64,000 bases of DNA from Streptomyces albicerus (GCF_008905045.1 NZ_VWMY01000063.1:1-64000); one strand, 5' to 3'. Positions 1 to 8,056 are shown, numbered from the stretch's first letter. Program-made: numbers and translations. The notes: generated from the sequence alone by a model not told the origin.

Positions 1-26
1 GGCGCACCCCCGTGCGGGGGTGCGCC
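1..26. terminator. Perfect hairpin, likely terminator
   Basis: Two perfect 11-base arms (GGCGCACCCCC and its complement) enclose a 4-base loop. The hairpin lies at the window edge, downstream of the minus-strand sseC gene or at the end of an unseen gene to the left. There is no T-run, as is usual in high-GC actinobacteria. Confidence 0.6.
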
Positions 27-421
27 GAAGGGCCCCTTCCACCAGAGGCGCCTCGCGCGGCGAAGGGCCGCACTATCAACAGGTGGCGTCCAACCGTTCC
101 TGAAGACTGAGCGAGAACGAGTCCCGATCAGCCGCACGCCCCGAACGGTCTTGGGCGCACTGGTCACCGGCGTACTCAGCCCTGGGGCGGCGACACACAT
201 CCTGTGCGTGGTCCGATCCCAAGAGGCCAGCTCCCTGCGCGACCCGGTCATGTGGATACGGCCAGAGGCGACGGGGAGGCCCTGAACCATCACTCCGGTG
301 GAACAGGGGCCCCGCACGCCAGCGCCGCACTCAAATCCCGAGTCGCACAGCGACGCTAACCCGATCGGCCCAGGGCATCGCAAGCCTGCGAGCCGACCAT
401 CACACGATCGAGCTAAACCGC
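27..421. other. Intergenic stretch, no supported gene
   Basis: About 395 bases between the terminal hairpin and the end of sseC. One minus-strand frame is open (76-330), but its third codon positions are not GC-biased like the neighbouring genes and its product resembles nothing I know. It may be a decayed gene remnant or plain spacer. No other structure was seen. Confidence 0.5.
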
Positions 422-709
422 TCAGACGGCGATGGCGACCTCGGCCAGGCCGCCGGTCTGGGCGACGACCGTGCGGTCGGCGGTGCCGCCGGGGACGAGG
501 GCGCGGACGGTCCAGGTGCCCTCGGCCGCGTAGAAGCGGAACTGTCCGGTCGCCGAGGTCGGGACCTCCGCGGTGAACTCGCCGGTCGAGTCCAGGAGGC
601 GCACGTAGCCCACCACGGGCTCGCCGTCCTTGGTCACCTGACCCTGGATGGTGGTCTCACCGGGCTTGATCGTCGAGGCGTCGGGGCCGCCGGCCTTCGC
701 TCCACACAT
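422..709 (-). CDS. sseC: DUF1416 (SseC-like) protein
   Basis: A 95-residue protein of the DUF1416 family, which in actinobacteria is found just downstream of the thiosulfate sulfurtransferase gene; the mycobacterial member is called SseC. The sequence starts MCGAKAGG and reads like a small beta-sandwich (carboxypeptidase-regulatory or transthyretin-like): GETTIQGQVTKDGEPV, then GYVRLLD, then GQFRFYAAEGTWTVRAL. It starts 36 nt after the cysA stop and is surely co-transcribed with it. Its biochemical role is unproven; a link to sulfur transfer is inferred from the conserved pairing only. The lone Cys2 near the N terminus could be functional. Confidence 0.9.
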   Translation of the reverse strand: MCGAKAGGPDASTIKPGETTIQGQVTKDGEPVVGYVRLLDSTGEFTAEVPTSATGQFRFYAAEGTWTVRALVPGGTADRTVVAQTGGLAEVAIAV

Positions 710-745
710 ATTTCGATTCCGTCCTTCAGTCCTTCTGGCCTTGGG

Positions 746-1591
746 TTACTTGTTGGCGCCGAGCTCGATCGGCACGCCGACGAGGGAGCCGTACTCGGTC
801 CACGAGCCGTCGTAGTTCTTGACGTTCTCGACGCCGAGCAGCTCGTGCAGCACGAACCAGGTCAGCGCGGAACGCTCACCGATACGGCAGTACGCGATGG
901 TGTCCTTGGCGAGGTCGACCTGCTCCTCGGCGTAGAGCTCCTTGAGCTCGTCGTCCGACTTGAAGGTGCCGTCGTCGTTGGCGTTCTTCGACCACGGGAT
1001 GTTGCGGGCGGACGGGACGTGGCCCGGACGCTGCGACTGCTCCTGCGGCAGGTGGGCCGGGGCGAGCAGCTTGCCGCTGAACTCGTCGGGCGAGCGCACG
1101 TCGACCAGGTTCTGCGAACCGATCGCGGCGACCACGTCGTCACGGAAGGCACGGATCGAGGTGTCCTGCGGCTTGGCCTTGTACTCGGTCTTGGCACGCT
1201 CGGGCAGCTGCGAGCCGTCGACCAGGTCGCGGGAGTCGAGCTCCCACTTCTTGCGGCCGCCGTCGAGAAGCTTCACGTTCTCGTGGCCGTACAGCTTGAA
1301 GTACCAGTAGGCGTAGGACGCGAACCAGTTGTTGTTGCCGCCGTAGAGGACGACCAGGGTGTCGTTCGCGATGCCCTTCTCCGACAGGAGCGTCTCGAAG
1401 CCGGCCTGGTCGATGAAGTCACGGCGGACCGGGTCCTGGAGGTCCTTGGTCCAGTCGATCCGAATGGCGTTCTTGATGTGGTTCTTCTCGTACGCGGACG
1501 TGTCCTCGTCGACCTCGACGACGGCCACGTTCGGGTCGTCCAGGTGCTCCTGGACCCAGTCGGCGTCTACCAGGACGTCGCTGCGGCTCAT
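746..1591 (-). CDS. cysA: Thiosulfate sulfurtransferase (tandem rhodanese)
   Basis: A 281-residue two-domain rhodanese that would move sulfane sulfur from thiosulfate (or 3-mercaptopyruvate) to an acceptor in the cytoplasm. The C-terminal domain has the active-site loop CRIGERS with catalytic Cys235. The N-terminal domain is the usual inactive copy, with YGGNNNW where the Cys loop would be. The length is normal for the family. GGAGGAGAACGAGC precedes the ATG. The gene leads an operon with sseC and is preceded by a Cys-containing leader peptide gene, which suggests control by cysteine or sulfur supply. Streptomyces annotations call this gene cysA; it is not the sulfate ABC transporter subunit of that name. 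Confidence 0.95.
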   Translation of the reverse strand: MSRSDVLVDADWVQEHLDDPNVAVVEVDEDTSAYEKNHIKNAIRIDWTKDLQDPVRRDFIDQAGFETLLSEKGIANDTLVVLYGGNNNWFASYAYWYFKLYGHENVKLLDGGRKKWELDSRDLVDGSQLPERAKTEYKAKPQDTSIRAFRDDVVAAIGSQNLVDVRSPDEFSGKLLAPAHLPQEQSQRPGHVPSARNIPWSKNANDDGTFKSDDELKELYAEEQVDLAKDTIAYCRIGERSALTWFVLHELLGVENVKNYDGSWTEYGSLVGVPIELGANK

Positions 1592-1747
1592 GCTCGTTCT
1601 CCTCCGGGGCAGTTGCGGCGGGGCGGTGCGTCAGAAAGGGGTGCGGGTACGCGCTCGGATCAGGGCTGCGATGGCGTACGCGGCGCAGGGATGGCCCCGA
1701 CAAGAGAGGTCGTAGGGCCCGGCTCGCGGAAGTACGGACGCTTCCGC

Positions 1748-1828
1748 TCAGAAAGTGCGACAGAGCATGGCGGCGACGCGGCACAGGTCTACTGCCCGCC
1801 GCTTCGTGAAGTCCGCCTGTTGCGTCAT
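1748..1828 (-). CDS. Cys-containing leader peptide upstream of cysA
   Basis: A complete 26-codon ORF starting MTQQADFTKRR and ending CRVAAMLCRTF, with Cys16 and Cys23. Its stop lies 156 nt upstream of the cysA start on the same strand. The sequence and position fit the actinobacterial Ms5788A-type putative leader peptides that precede cysA/sseC operons. By analogy, translation of the Cys codons could couple downstream expression to cysteinyl-tRNA supply. The attenuation mechanism is inferred; I see the ORF and its conserved placement. The gene is too short for routine gene calling. Confidence 0.8.
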   Translation of the reverse strand: MTQQADFTKRRAVDLCRVAAMLCRTF

Positions 1829-2102
1829 GGTCTCGATCGTAGGGACGGACAGGCGGGCATGTCACCGGCGTGTCGCATGCTGAGACGCGATCGTCCGCAA
1901 TGTGGGATGGATAGGCTGCCGCTGCTGCTTCCGCCCGGCCCCGGGGCGGCCGTCGCCCTCATCACATCACTCGCACATCTGCTCTACGGACGGGCTCGTC
2001 TCACTTCTCGGACGGTCACTCGATCGCGTACCACTCCGCGAAGCTGCCCGCAGACCTGTCCCCGGGCGGTTCCCCGTCCCGTCCGCCGGGCGCCCTGAAC
2101 CC

Positions 2103-2861
2103 CTACCCGACGAGGTTGACGTCCGAACCCTTCACCCCGATGTCGACGCCGTTCTCGGCCGCCTCGACCTTGTCGAGCTTGATGCCGCCCGGCAGGCCGT
2201 CGATCTTCTGCTGGAAGTCGGTGATCAGCCGGACCCTGTCCTCGGCGAGCTGGACGCCCAGGTTGGGGAGGGAGTCGGCCTGCACCTCGACGGTGTCGCC
2301 CTTGACGCTGACCGAGCTGAGCACGGAGACCGGGCGGGGCAGCTTCGTGCCGAGCACGGTGGCCTCCACCTCGACCTTGATCTTGCCGTTGCCGCCGTCG
2401 GAGAGGCCGACGACCTGGGCGGTGACTCCGCTCGCGACGTCCACCGGCTCGGCCTTGGCCGCCTTGAGGAGTTCGGTGTACGAGATCGTGGCCGTGCCTG
2501 TGGCGGAGGCGGCCTTCGCGGAGCTGTAGTCGCCGGAGAACGCGACGCCTCGCATCTGGGCGGTGAGGTTGTCGATACGGATCTTGTCCGGGGCGGTGCC
2601 GGTGCTTGCACCGCCCGTGCCGCTCGTGTCGGCCTCGTAGTTCTTGATGCCGACCTCCACCTCGTCCAGTTCACCGCCGACCACCTGCGTGAGGAACGGG
2701 AAGCCCTTGATCGACACGTCCGGGGTGCTGGCCAGGCCCTCGTTGGCCTTCAGCCTGTCCGCAGCCTCGTCCTCCGCAAAGCCCACGGCCACGCGGTCGG
2801 CGATGACGAAGAGTCCGCCGAGGATGACGGTCACGATCAGAAGTATTCGTAGTGCTCGCAT
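2103..2861 (-). CDS. LmeA-like (DUF2993) phospholipid-binding protein
   Basis: A 252-residue protein with one N-terminal membrane or signal segment (about residues 5-23, ILLIVTVILGGLFVIADRVAV) and an exported DUF2993 domain. Family marks are visible: an early charged segment FAEDEAADRLK, then PDVSIKGFPFLTQVVGGELDEVEV and FSGDYSSAKA. In mycobacteria the family member LmeA acts in periplasmic lipoglycan mannan elongation and binds phosphoinositides; here only lipid binding at the cell envelope can be suggested. It is probably a stand-alone gene. A second, longer family member lies at 20288-21529. Confidence 0.85.
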   Translation of the reverse strand: MRALRILLIVTVILGGLFVIADRVAVGFAEDEAADRLKANEGLASTPDVSIKGFPFLTQVVGGELDEVEVGIKNYEADTSGTGGASTGTAPDKIRIDNLTAQMRGVAFSGDYSSAKAASATGTATISYTELLKAAKAEPVDVASGVTAQVVGLSDGGNGKIKVEVEATVLGTKLPRPVSVLSSVSVKGDTVEVQADSLPNLGVQLAEDRVRLITDFQQKIDGLPGGIKLDKVEAAENGVDIGVKGSDVNLVG

Positions 2862-2990
2862 GTGTTCGGTGTTCCCCCACCTTGGCGGTCGTCTGAGCGC
2901 GAGGGTAACCCTGCGGGGGCCTCCGGCCGGGGGAACGGGGGAGGTTGTGGATCAGCTGTAACAGGGGGTGGGGCTGGGGCCGGGAGGGAT

Positions 2991-3092
2991 TTCGCCCCCG
3001 CCGCCCCTACCCGTTCCCGTCCCCTGGGGGCTGCGCCCCCAGACCCCGCTATCGGCCTGAACGGCCTCGTCCTCAAACGCCGGACGGGCTGA
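2991..3092. repeat. Dispersed intergenic repeat, family B copy 1
   Basis: About 100 bases nearly identical to 42464-42564. Shared blocks are TCGCCCCCGCCGCCCCTACCC, the palindrome CTGGGGGCTGCGCCCCCAG, and CTCAAACGCCGGACGGGCTGA. It lies between the starts of the LmeA-like gene and the end of the next minus-strand gene. The internal palindrome could act as a terminator for the gene ending at 3098. Confidence 0.8.
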
Positions 3093-3097
3093 GTACG

Positions 3098-4474
3098 TCA
3101 GGTCAGCGCCCGGCCGAGCAAGTAGATCGCCGGCGCCGCTGCCGCCAAAGGCAGGGCCACTCCTGCCGTGAAGTGGACGAAGCGGGACGGGTAGTCGTAG
3201 CTGGCGACCCGGTGGCCGATGAGGGCGCAGACGGCGGCCCCGGCGCCGAGGAGGGCCCCGGAGGCGCCGAGATCGGTCAGCGCGCCCATCATGACGCCCG
3301 CTCCCGCCGCCGCCAGCAGGGCCACGACCACCGAGGCCGGGGTGGGGAGAGGGAGCGCACGGGCCAGCATCGCCACCGCGACCGCCACCCCGCCCACCGT
3401 CACCGCATCCGGCTCCGCCCCCAGGTGCCCCGCCGCGACGATCGCCAGCGCCGCCGAGGCGACCGTGGCCATCAGCCCGTACATCCGCTCGTCGGGATCC
3501 GCGTGGCTGCGAAGCTGGAGGACCAAGGTCAGCAGGACCCAGACACCCAGCGTGCCGAGGATCGCGGCGGGCGCGTTCTCCCGCCCGGCCACGAGCAGTA
3601 CGACATCTGCGGTCAGGGCACCCGCGAAGGCGAGCGCGATGCCCTGACGCGCGGGCCACATCCCGTTCAGCCGGAACCAGCCCGCCGCGGTCACGGCCTG
3701 CAGGATCACGAGCGGCACGACCAGCGCGTACTCCCCGGCGGCCGCCCCCACGGCGAGCAGCAGCCCGAGTACCGCCGTCAGCGCGGCCGGCTGCCCGCCG
3801 GGCTCGATGATCGGCGAACGCCCCTCGGCACGGGCCCGCTGGGCGTCGGTGACACGGGAGTTGCCGGTGATGGTGGGCGGACCGTAGCCGGGAGCGGGGT
3901 CGGCTTCGCCTGAGGCGGGTGCGGACGCCGGTGCCGATGCGGGCGTGGGCGCGGGCGTAGGCGCGGGCGTAGGCGCGGGGGTGGGAGCGACGGTTCCGTA
4001 GCCCTGACCCTGATGACCGCCCTGGCCCGGGTAGCCCTGTGCCTGGGCCTGCGCCTGATGACCACCCTGGCTCTGGTAGCCCTGAGCCTGCGCCTGATGA
4101 CTGCCCTGGTCCCAACCCGTCCCCGCCGGCATCGGCTGCCCCACAACGCCGTACGGGGCCCCGTACTGGGCCGACGAGTACTGCGACTGCGTCCCCGCCC
4201 CGTACTGAGCGCCGTACGCCGCCTCTCCCGGACCCTGCGGCGTCTGTGGAGCTTGCGGCGCCTGCGAGGGCAGATACGCCGTGTCCGTCGCGGGCGCGAC
4301 CGGTGGCTGGACCTGGGTCTCCCAGGTCTGGCCCTCCCACTGCTGGGTGTACTGCTGCTGGTCGGCGGGGTCGTCGTACGGCTGCTGCTGTCCGGGCCAC
4401 CCGGACTGCTGCTGCTGTTGATACGGGTCGTACCCCTGGTGCGACCCGTTCCCCTCGTAGGGCTGGTTGCTCAT
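3098..4474 (-). CDS. Membrane protein with Gln/Pro/Ala-rich N-terminal half
   Basis: A 458-residue protein I cannot assign to a function. The start MSNQPYEGNGSH (4474) is chosen over upstream frames because composition changes sharply there and it leaves 7 nt after the MoaD-like gene. Residues 1-200 are low complexity: poly-Gln, repeated GGHQAQAQ/GYPGQGGHQ units, then repeated TPAP units. The C-terminal half has roughly eight hydrophobic segments typed LTAVLGLLLAVGAAAGEYALV, IGTLGVWVLLTLVLQL and similar. It looks like a polytopic membrane protein with a disordered cytoplasmic tail. The same arrangement is common in Streptomyces next to a MoaD-like gene. Confidence 0.8.
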   Translation of the reverse strand: MSNQPYEGNGSHQGYDPYQQQQQSGWPGQQQPYDDPADQQQYTQQWEGQTWETQVQPPVAPATDTAYLPSQAPQAPQTPQGPGEAAYGAQYGAGTQSQYSSAQYGAPYGVVGQPMPAGTGWDQGSHQAQAQGYQSQGGHQAQAQAQGYPGQGGHQGQGYGTVAPTPAPTPAPTPAPTPASAPASAPASGEADPAPGYGPPTITGNSRVTDAQRARAEGRSPIIEPGGQPAALTAVLGLLLAVGAAAGEYALVVPLVILQAVTAAGWFRLNGMWPARQGIALAFAGALTADVVLLVAGRENAPAAILGTLGVWVLLTLVLQLRSHADPDERMYGLMATVASAALAIVAAGHLGAEPDAVTVGGVAVAVAMLARALPLPTPASVVVALLAAAGAGVMMGALTDLGASGALLGAGAAVCALIGHRVASYDYPSRFVHFTAGVALPLAAAAPAIYLLGRALT

Positions 4475-4481
4475 GTGCCCG

Positions 4482-4736
4482 TCACCCTCCTGCGAACGGC
4501 GGGAGCACCTCGACCGTGCCGCCCTCGGCCAGCCGTACCGTCTCATGTCCGCGGGTGCCCACGGGGTCACCGTCGATGAGGAACGAGCATCGCCGCAGGA
4601 CACGGACGAGTTCGCCGGGGTGTCGCTCGCGTGCCGCGTCGAGCGCCTCCGCGAGGGTCTCCGCCTCGTACGGCTCCTCGGCGACGCCGGCGGCGGCCTT
4701 GGCGGCGGCCCAGTAACGCACCGTGCCCTTTGCCAT
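4482..4736 (-). CDS. MoaD/ThiS-family sulfur carrier protein
   Basis: An 84-residue beta-grasp protein of the MoaD/ThiS type. It begins GTVRYWAAAKAAAG, carries the central ERHPGELVRVLRRCSFLIDG region and ends in PPFAGG with the C-terminal Gly-Gly required for adenylation and thiocarboxylate formation. Such proteins donate sulfur for molybdopterin, thiamine or cysteine synthesis. No E1-like (MoeB/ThiF) partner is in this window, so the pathway cannot be set. It stops 7 nt before the next gene, so the two are likely one transcript. Confidence 0.85.
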   Translation of the reverse strand: MAKGTVRYWAAAKAAAGVAEEPYEAETLAEALDAARERHPGELVRVLRRCSFLIDGDPVGTRGHETVRLAEGGTVEVLPPFAGG

Positions 4737-4813
4737 CTGGTTCCTCGATCAATGGTCGATCAGAAAATGGATCATCAAACACATCAAGAAATGGGGGTCG
4801 AACACCGCCCAGG

Positions 4814-5698
4814 CTAGCCCGCGTGCGCCACGGCCCAGTCCCCGATACGGGCCAGCAGCTCGTCGTCCGTCGCGTTCTCCGCGTGGCCCATCCCCGCCTC
4901 CAGCCACAGCTCCGCGTGCCCGTCGGACGCTTCGGCCAGCATCCGCGGGTGGTCCACGGGGAAGTAACCGTCCAGCTCACCGTGGACGATCAGCAGCGGA
5001 GTGGGCGCGATCAAGGGGACCGACTCCACCGGGGAGGAGGGGACCGGGTCCCACTCGCGGTGGTGGATGCGGGTGCGCAGGCCGTAGCGGCCGACGGCAC
5101 GGCCGACCGGGCGGGTTACCAGCCAGTGCAGGCGCCGCATAGGGGCCGTACCCCGGTAGTACCAGCGAGCGGGTGCGCTCACCGAAACCACCGCGTCCGT
5201 ATGCGCTCCCGTGCGCCCCTCGTGCTCCTCACCACCGGCCGAGTTGATGGCCGCGTGCCGGAGCACCACGGAGCCGCCCATCGAGAACCCGACGGTCGCC
5301 ACCCGGGTGTGACCGAGCTCTCGCGCCCACTCGACGGCCGCCGCCAGATCGAGCACCTCGCGGTCGCCGACCGTGGAGCTCCCGCCGGAGGCCCCGTGTC
5401 CCCGGAAGGAGAACGTCACGACCGCCCCGTACTGCGTGAAGGCGGTCGCCGCCCGCCGTACGTGAGGCCGCTCCAGGTCGCCCGTGAAGCCGTGCGCGAC
5501 GACAATGGCGAGGTCGCCCGAGATGTCACCGGACGGGTTTCCGGACGTGTCGGACGTGGCCCTTCCGGGGTCGTACGCAGCGTCGATCGTGACCCCGTCG
5601 ACCGTGCGCAGAGATCTCCGCAGAGGTGGCCGCAGGGTTGTCTCAAGGCGTGGACGAATCAAAGATCGGGTCACATGACCTGCCGGACCAAGGTTCAT
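4814..5698 (-). CDS. Alpha/beta hydrolase
   Basis: A 294-residue protein of the alpha/beta-hydrolase fold. The oxyanion segment is VVAHGFTGDLE, the nucleophile elbow is GFSMGGS (Ser), the acid region GELDGYFPVDHP follows, and the terminal GMGHAEN supplies the His. It has no signal peptide, so it is probably cytoplasmic. The substrate is unknown; the family includes esterases, lipases and acyltransferases. It is divergent from glnR, and the 260-base spacer holds the GTATAC direct repeats. Confidence 0.85.
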   Translation of the reverse strand: MNLGPAGHVTRSLIRPRLETTLRPPLRRSLRTVDGVTIDAAYDPGRATSDTSGNPSGDISGDLAIVVAHGFTGDLERPHVRRAATAFTQYGAVVTFSFRGHGASGGSSTVGDREVLDLAAAVEWARELGHTRVATVGFSMGGSVVLRHAAINSAGGEEHEGRTGAHTDAVVSVSAPARWYYRGTAPMRRLHWLVTRPVGRAVGRYGLRTRIHHREWDPVPSSPVESVPLIAPTPLLIVHGELDGYFPVDHPRMLAEASDGHAELWLEAGMGHAENATDDELLARIGDWAVAHAG

Positions 5699-5767
5699 GT
5701 GGGCTATTCTGCTGGGCAGAGGACTCGGGCAGCGTAGCCCCCGGGTCCTTTTGCGCTTTCTGGAGCG

Positions 5768-5790
5768 CTGTATACGAACGCTGTATACGA
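5768..5790. repeat. Direct repeat CTGTATACGA x2, possible operator
   Basis: Two identical 10-mers CTGTATACGA (5768-5777 and 5781-5790) at a 13-base period, each with a GTATAC palindrome. They are bracketed by the inverted pair GGAGCG (5762-5767) and CGCTCC (5791-5796). The site sits between the divergent hydrolase and glnR genes. This is AT-rich for the region and looks like a protein-binding site; the regulator is unknown. It does not match the usual GlnR box. Confidence 0.45.
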
Positions 5791-5908
5791 CGCTCCGACG
5801 TGAAAGTTACGAGGTGAGCGCAGCTGCGGCGCCCAGGGGCGCGGGGGCCGCAACAGAACAAGCAGTGCCGCAAACGTCCTCGCAGGGACCGAGGAGGAAC
5901 CAGACGTT

Positions 5909-5965
5909 ATGGGCGAGCGAACCGTGCACAACCGTAGGACGACCCAGGCAGGTGGGGCGCGATGA
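5909..5965 (+). CDS. 18-codon upstream ORF overlapping glnR start
   Basis: A short ORF encoding MGERTVHNRRTTQAGGAR, preceded by a strong Shine-Dalgarno GAGGAGG at 5891-5897. Its TGA stop overlaps the glnR ATG (ATGA at 5962-5965), an arrangement that favours translational coupling. The glnR gene's own ribosome site (AGGTGGGG) lies inside this ORF. The ORF and overlap are seen directly; translation and a role in glnR control are inferences. Confidence 0.45.
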   Translation: MGERTVHNRRTTQAGGAR

Positions 5966-6777
5966 GTTCTCTGCTGCTCCTGACCAATGCCCTTCAGCCG
6001 TCGACGGAGGTGCTTCCCGCCCTCGGCCTGCTGCTGCACAACGTGCGCGTGGCTCCGGCGGAGGGCCCCGCTCTCGTCGACACCCCTGGTGCCGACGTCA
6101 TCCTGATCGACGGGCGGCGTGACCTGCCTCAGGTCCGCAGCCTGTGCCAGCTGCTGCGGTCCACCGGGCCCGGCTGTCCCCTCATCCTCGTCGTCACGGA
6201 GGGCGGTCTCGCGGCCGTCACCGCCGACTGGGGCATCGACGACGTCCTGCTCGACACCGCCGGTCCCGCGGAGGTCGAGGCCCGTCTCCGGCTCGCCATG
6301 GGCCGGCAGCAGATCGTCAACGACGACTCCCCCATGGAGATCCGCAACGGCGATCTCTCGGTGGACGAGGCGACCTACAGCGCCAAGCTCAAGGGCCGGG
6401 TCCTGGACCTGACCTTCAAGGAGTTCGAGCTCCTGAAGTATCTGGCGCAGCACCCCGGTCGCGTCTTCACCCGCGCCCAGCTCCTCCAGGAGGTCTGGGG
6501 TTACGACTACTTCGGTGGCACGCGGACCGTCGACGTGCACGTACGACGGCTGCGGGCGAAGCTCGGACCCGAGCACGAGTCGCTGATCGGGACCGTCCGG
6601 AACGTCGGGTACCGATTCGTCACGCCGGAGAAGGTGGACCGCGTCGCGGACGAGGCGAAGGCCAAGGCGGCCCAGCCGAAGCCGGACGATGCGGACGAGT
6701 CGGCACACCTGGACGCCACCGACACCGGCGAGGTCACGGTGGAGGCACAGGAACCCGTACGACCTGCACAGAGGTAG
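5962..6777 (+). CDS. glnR: GlnR-type nitrogen response regulator
   Basis: A 271-residue OmpR-like protein matching actinobacterial GlnR, the global activator/repressor of nitrogen assimilation (glutamine synthetase, ammonium transport and others). Residues 1-115 form an atypical receiver (MSSLLLLTNALQPSTEVLP, then ADVILIDGRRDLPQV). GlnR receivers are known to work without canonical phosphorylation, and no cognate kinase is adjacent here. Residues about 130-225 are the winged-helix domain (LDLTFKEFELLKYLAQHPGR, GGTRTVDVHVRRLRAKL). The acidic C-terminal tail is typical. The start follows AGGTGGGG and overlaps an 18-codon upstream ORF. The lacI-type gene lies 23 nt downstream. Confidence 0.93.
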   Translation: MSSLLLLTNALQPSTEVLPALGLLLHNVRVAPAEGPALVDTPGADVILIDGRRDLPQVRSLCQLLRSTGPGCPLILVVTEGGLAAVTADWGIDDVLLDTAGPAEVEARLRLAMGRQQIVNDDSPMEIRNGDLSVDEATYSAKLKGRVLDLTFKEFELLKYLAQHPGRVFTRAQLLQEVWGYDYFGGTRTVDVHVRRLRAKLGPEHESLIGTVRNVGYRFVTPEKVDRVADEAKAKAAQPKPDDADESAHLDATDTGEVTVEAQEPVRPAQR

Positions 6778-6788
6778 GTCCATCCGCG

Positions 6789-6800
6789 TAGACTCCGCGC
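6789..6800 (+). promoter_or_regulatory. Likely -10 element for a leaderless LacI mRNA
   Basis: TAGACT (6789-6794) lies six bases before the GTG at 6801, the spacing expected if transcription starts on the first base of the start codon. No Shine-Dalgarno precedes the GTG. This supports leaderless translation; no good -35 is seen. Confidence 0.45.
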
Positions 6801-7820
6801 GTGGCCAAGGTGACTCGGGATGACGTGGCGCGACTGGCGGGTACTTCCACCGCCGTCGTCAGCTATGTCATCAACAACGGACCCCGGCCGGTCGCCCCGG
6901 CCACGCGCGAGCGTGTCCTCGCCGCGATCAAGGAGCTGGGGTACCGGCCGGACCGGGTCGCCCAGGCCATGGCGTCGCGGCGTACGGACCTCATAGGCCT
7001 GATCGTGCCGGACGCGCGCCAGGCCTTCTTCGGGGAGATGGCGCACGCGGTCGAACAGGCCGCGTCCGAGCGCGGAAAAATGGTGCTCGTCGGCAACTCC
7101 GACTACATCGGCGAGCGCGAGGTCCACTATCTGCGGGCCTTCCTCGGTATGCGGGTCTCGGGGCTCATCCTCGTCAGCAATGCGCTCAACGACAACGCGG
7201 CCGCCGAGATCGAGGCGTGGGACGCCCGGGTGGTGCTGATGCACGCGCGGCCCGAGGCCATCGACGACGTCGCGGTCGTCACGGACGACATAGGCGGCGC
7301 GCAGCTCGCCACCCGTCATCTTCTGGAGCACGGTTACGAGTACGTCGCCTGTCTGGGCGGCGTCGCGGAGACCCCCACCGTCGGTGACCCCGTCTCCGAC
7401 CACATCGAGGGGTGGCGGCGTGCGATGCGGGAGGCCGGGCGGTCGACCGAGGGGCGCGTCTTCGAGGCGCCCTACAACCGGTACGACGCGTACAAGGTCG
7501 GTCTTGAGCTGTTGTCGGGGCCCGATCGGCCGCCGGCGATCTTCTGTTCCACGGATGACCAGGCGGTCGGGCTGTTGCGGGCCGCGCGCGAGCTTCGCAT
7601 TGATGTGCCGGGGGAGCTGGCTGTTGCCGGATTCGACGACATCAAGGAAGCGGCGTTGACTGATCCGCCGCTCACCACGATCGCGAGCGATCGGTCTGCG
7701 ATGGCTCGGGCGGCGGTTGATCTTGTGCTGGATGACGGGGTGCGGGTCGCTGGCGCTCGGCGGGAGCGGTTGAAGTTGTTTCCGTCGCGATTGGTTGTGC
7801 GTAGGTCCTGCGGCTGTTAG
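6801..7820 (+). CDS. LacI-family transcriptional regulator
   Basis: A 339-residue regulator with a GTG start. Residues about 3-55 form the LacI helix-turn-helix and hinge (VTRDDVARLAGTSTAVVSY and ELGYRPDRVAQAM). Residues 60-330 form the periplasmic-binding-protein-like ligand domain, with the usual DLIGLIVPDARQAFFGEM start and an AVAGFDDIKEAALTDPPLTTI end. It ends in RRSCGC. The ligand is probably a sugar or small metabolite, but no catabolic genes are adjacent. The mRNA may be leaderless. Confidence 0.9.
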   Translation: MAKVTRDDVARLAGTSTAVVSYVINNGPRPVAPATRERVLAAIKELGYRPDRVAQAMASRRTDLIGLIVPDARQAFFGEMAHAVEQAASERGKMVLVGNSDYIGEREVHYLRAFLGMRVSGLILVSNALNDNAAAEIEAWDARVVLMHARPEAIDDVAVVTDDIGGAQLATRHLLEHGYEYVACLGGVAETPTVGDPVSDHIEGWRRAMREAGRSTEGRVFEAPYNRYDAYKVGLELLSGPDRPPAIFCSTDDQAVGLLRAARELRIDVPGELAVAGFDDIKEAALTDPPLTTIASDRSAMARAAVDLVLDDGVRVAGARRERLKLFPSRLVVRRSCGC

Positions 7821-7843
7821 TTCGTTGGCAGGTGCGGGTGCGT

Positions 7844-8010
7844 TGTGGCTGGTCGCGCAGTTCCCCGCGCCCCTAAGGCAGTTGTGGTCGGTCGCGCACG
7901 CGCGGCGGAGCCGCATATCGATACAGCCCCGCGCCCCTAAGGCAGTTGTGGCTGGTCGCGCCCACGCGGCGGAGCCGCAAATGTCACGGCCCCGCGCCCC
8001 TGAGGGGCAC
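7844..8010. repeat. Dispersed intergenic repeat, family A, tandem copy cluster
   Basis: TGGCTGGTCGCGCAGTTCCCC followed by GCGCCCC starts the family A motif. Behind it two 63-64-base direct units follow (7864-7926 and 7927-7990), sharing CCGCGCCCCTAAGGCAGTTG and the GCGGCGGAGCCGCA palindrome; a third unit is truncated (7991-8010). It fills the gap between convergent genes (LacI and secreted protease). Single copies occur at 32996, 40159, 47228 and 48973. Confidence 0.8.
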
Positions 8011-8040
8011 GCCGGCCCCCGCGCAGTTGCAGAGGCCGGC
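8011..8040. terminator. Hairpin terminator downstream of secreted protease
   Basis: GCCGGCC (8011-8017) pairs with GGCCGGC (8034-8040) around a 16-base loop, 17 bases past the stop of the minus-strand protease gene and in the convergent gap. Confidence 0.45.
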
Positions 8041-8056
8041 GCATGCTCTGGGACTT

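Noticed and set aside
76..330. Minus-strand 84-codon ORF near the window start
   Set aside because: Third codon positions are not GC-rich as in the real genes here, there is no clear ribosome site, and the product resembles nothing known.
845..2098. 417-codon plus-strand ORF opposite cysA and the leader peptide
   Set aside because: It covers a gene with an intact rhodanese active site; no motif or ribosome site.
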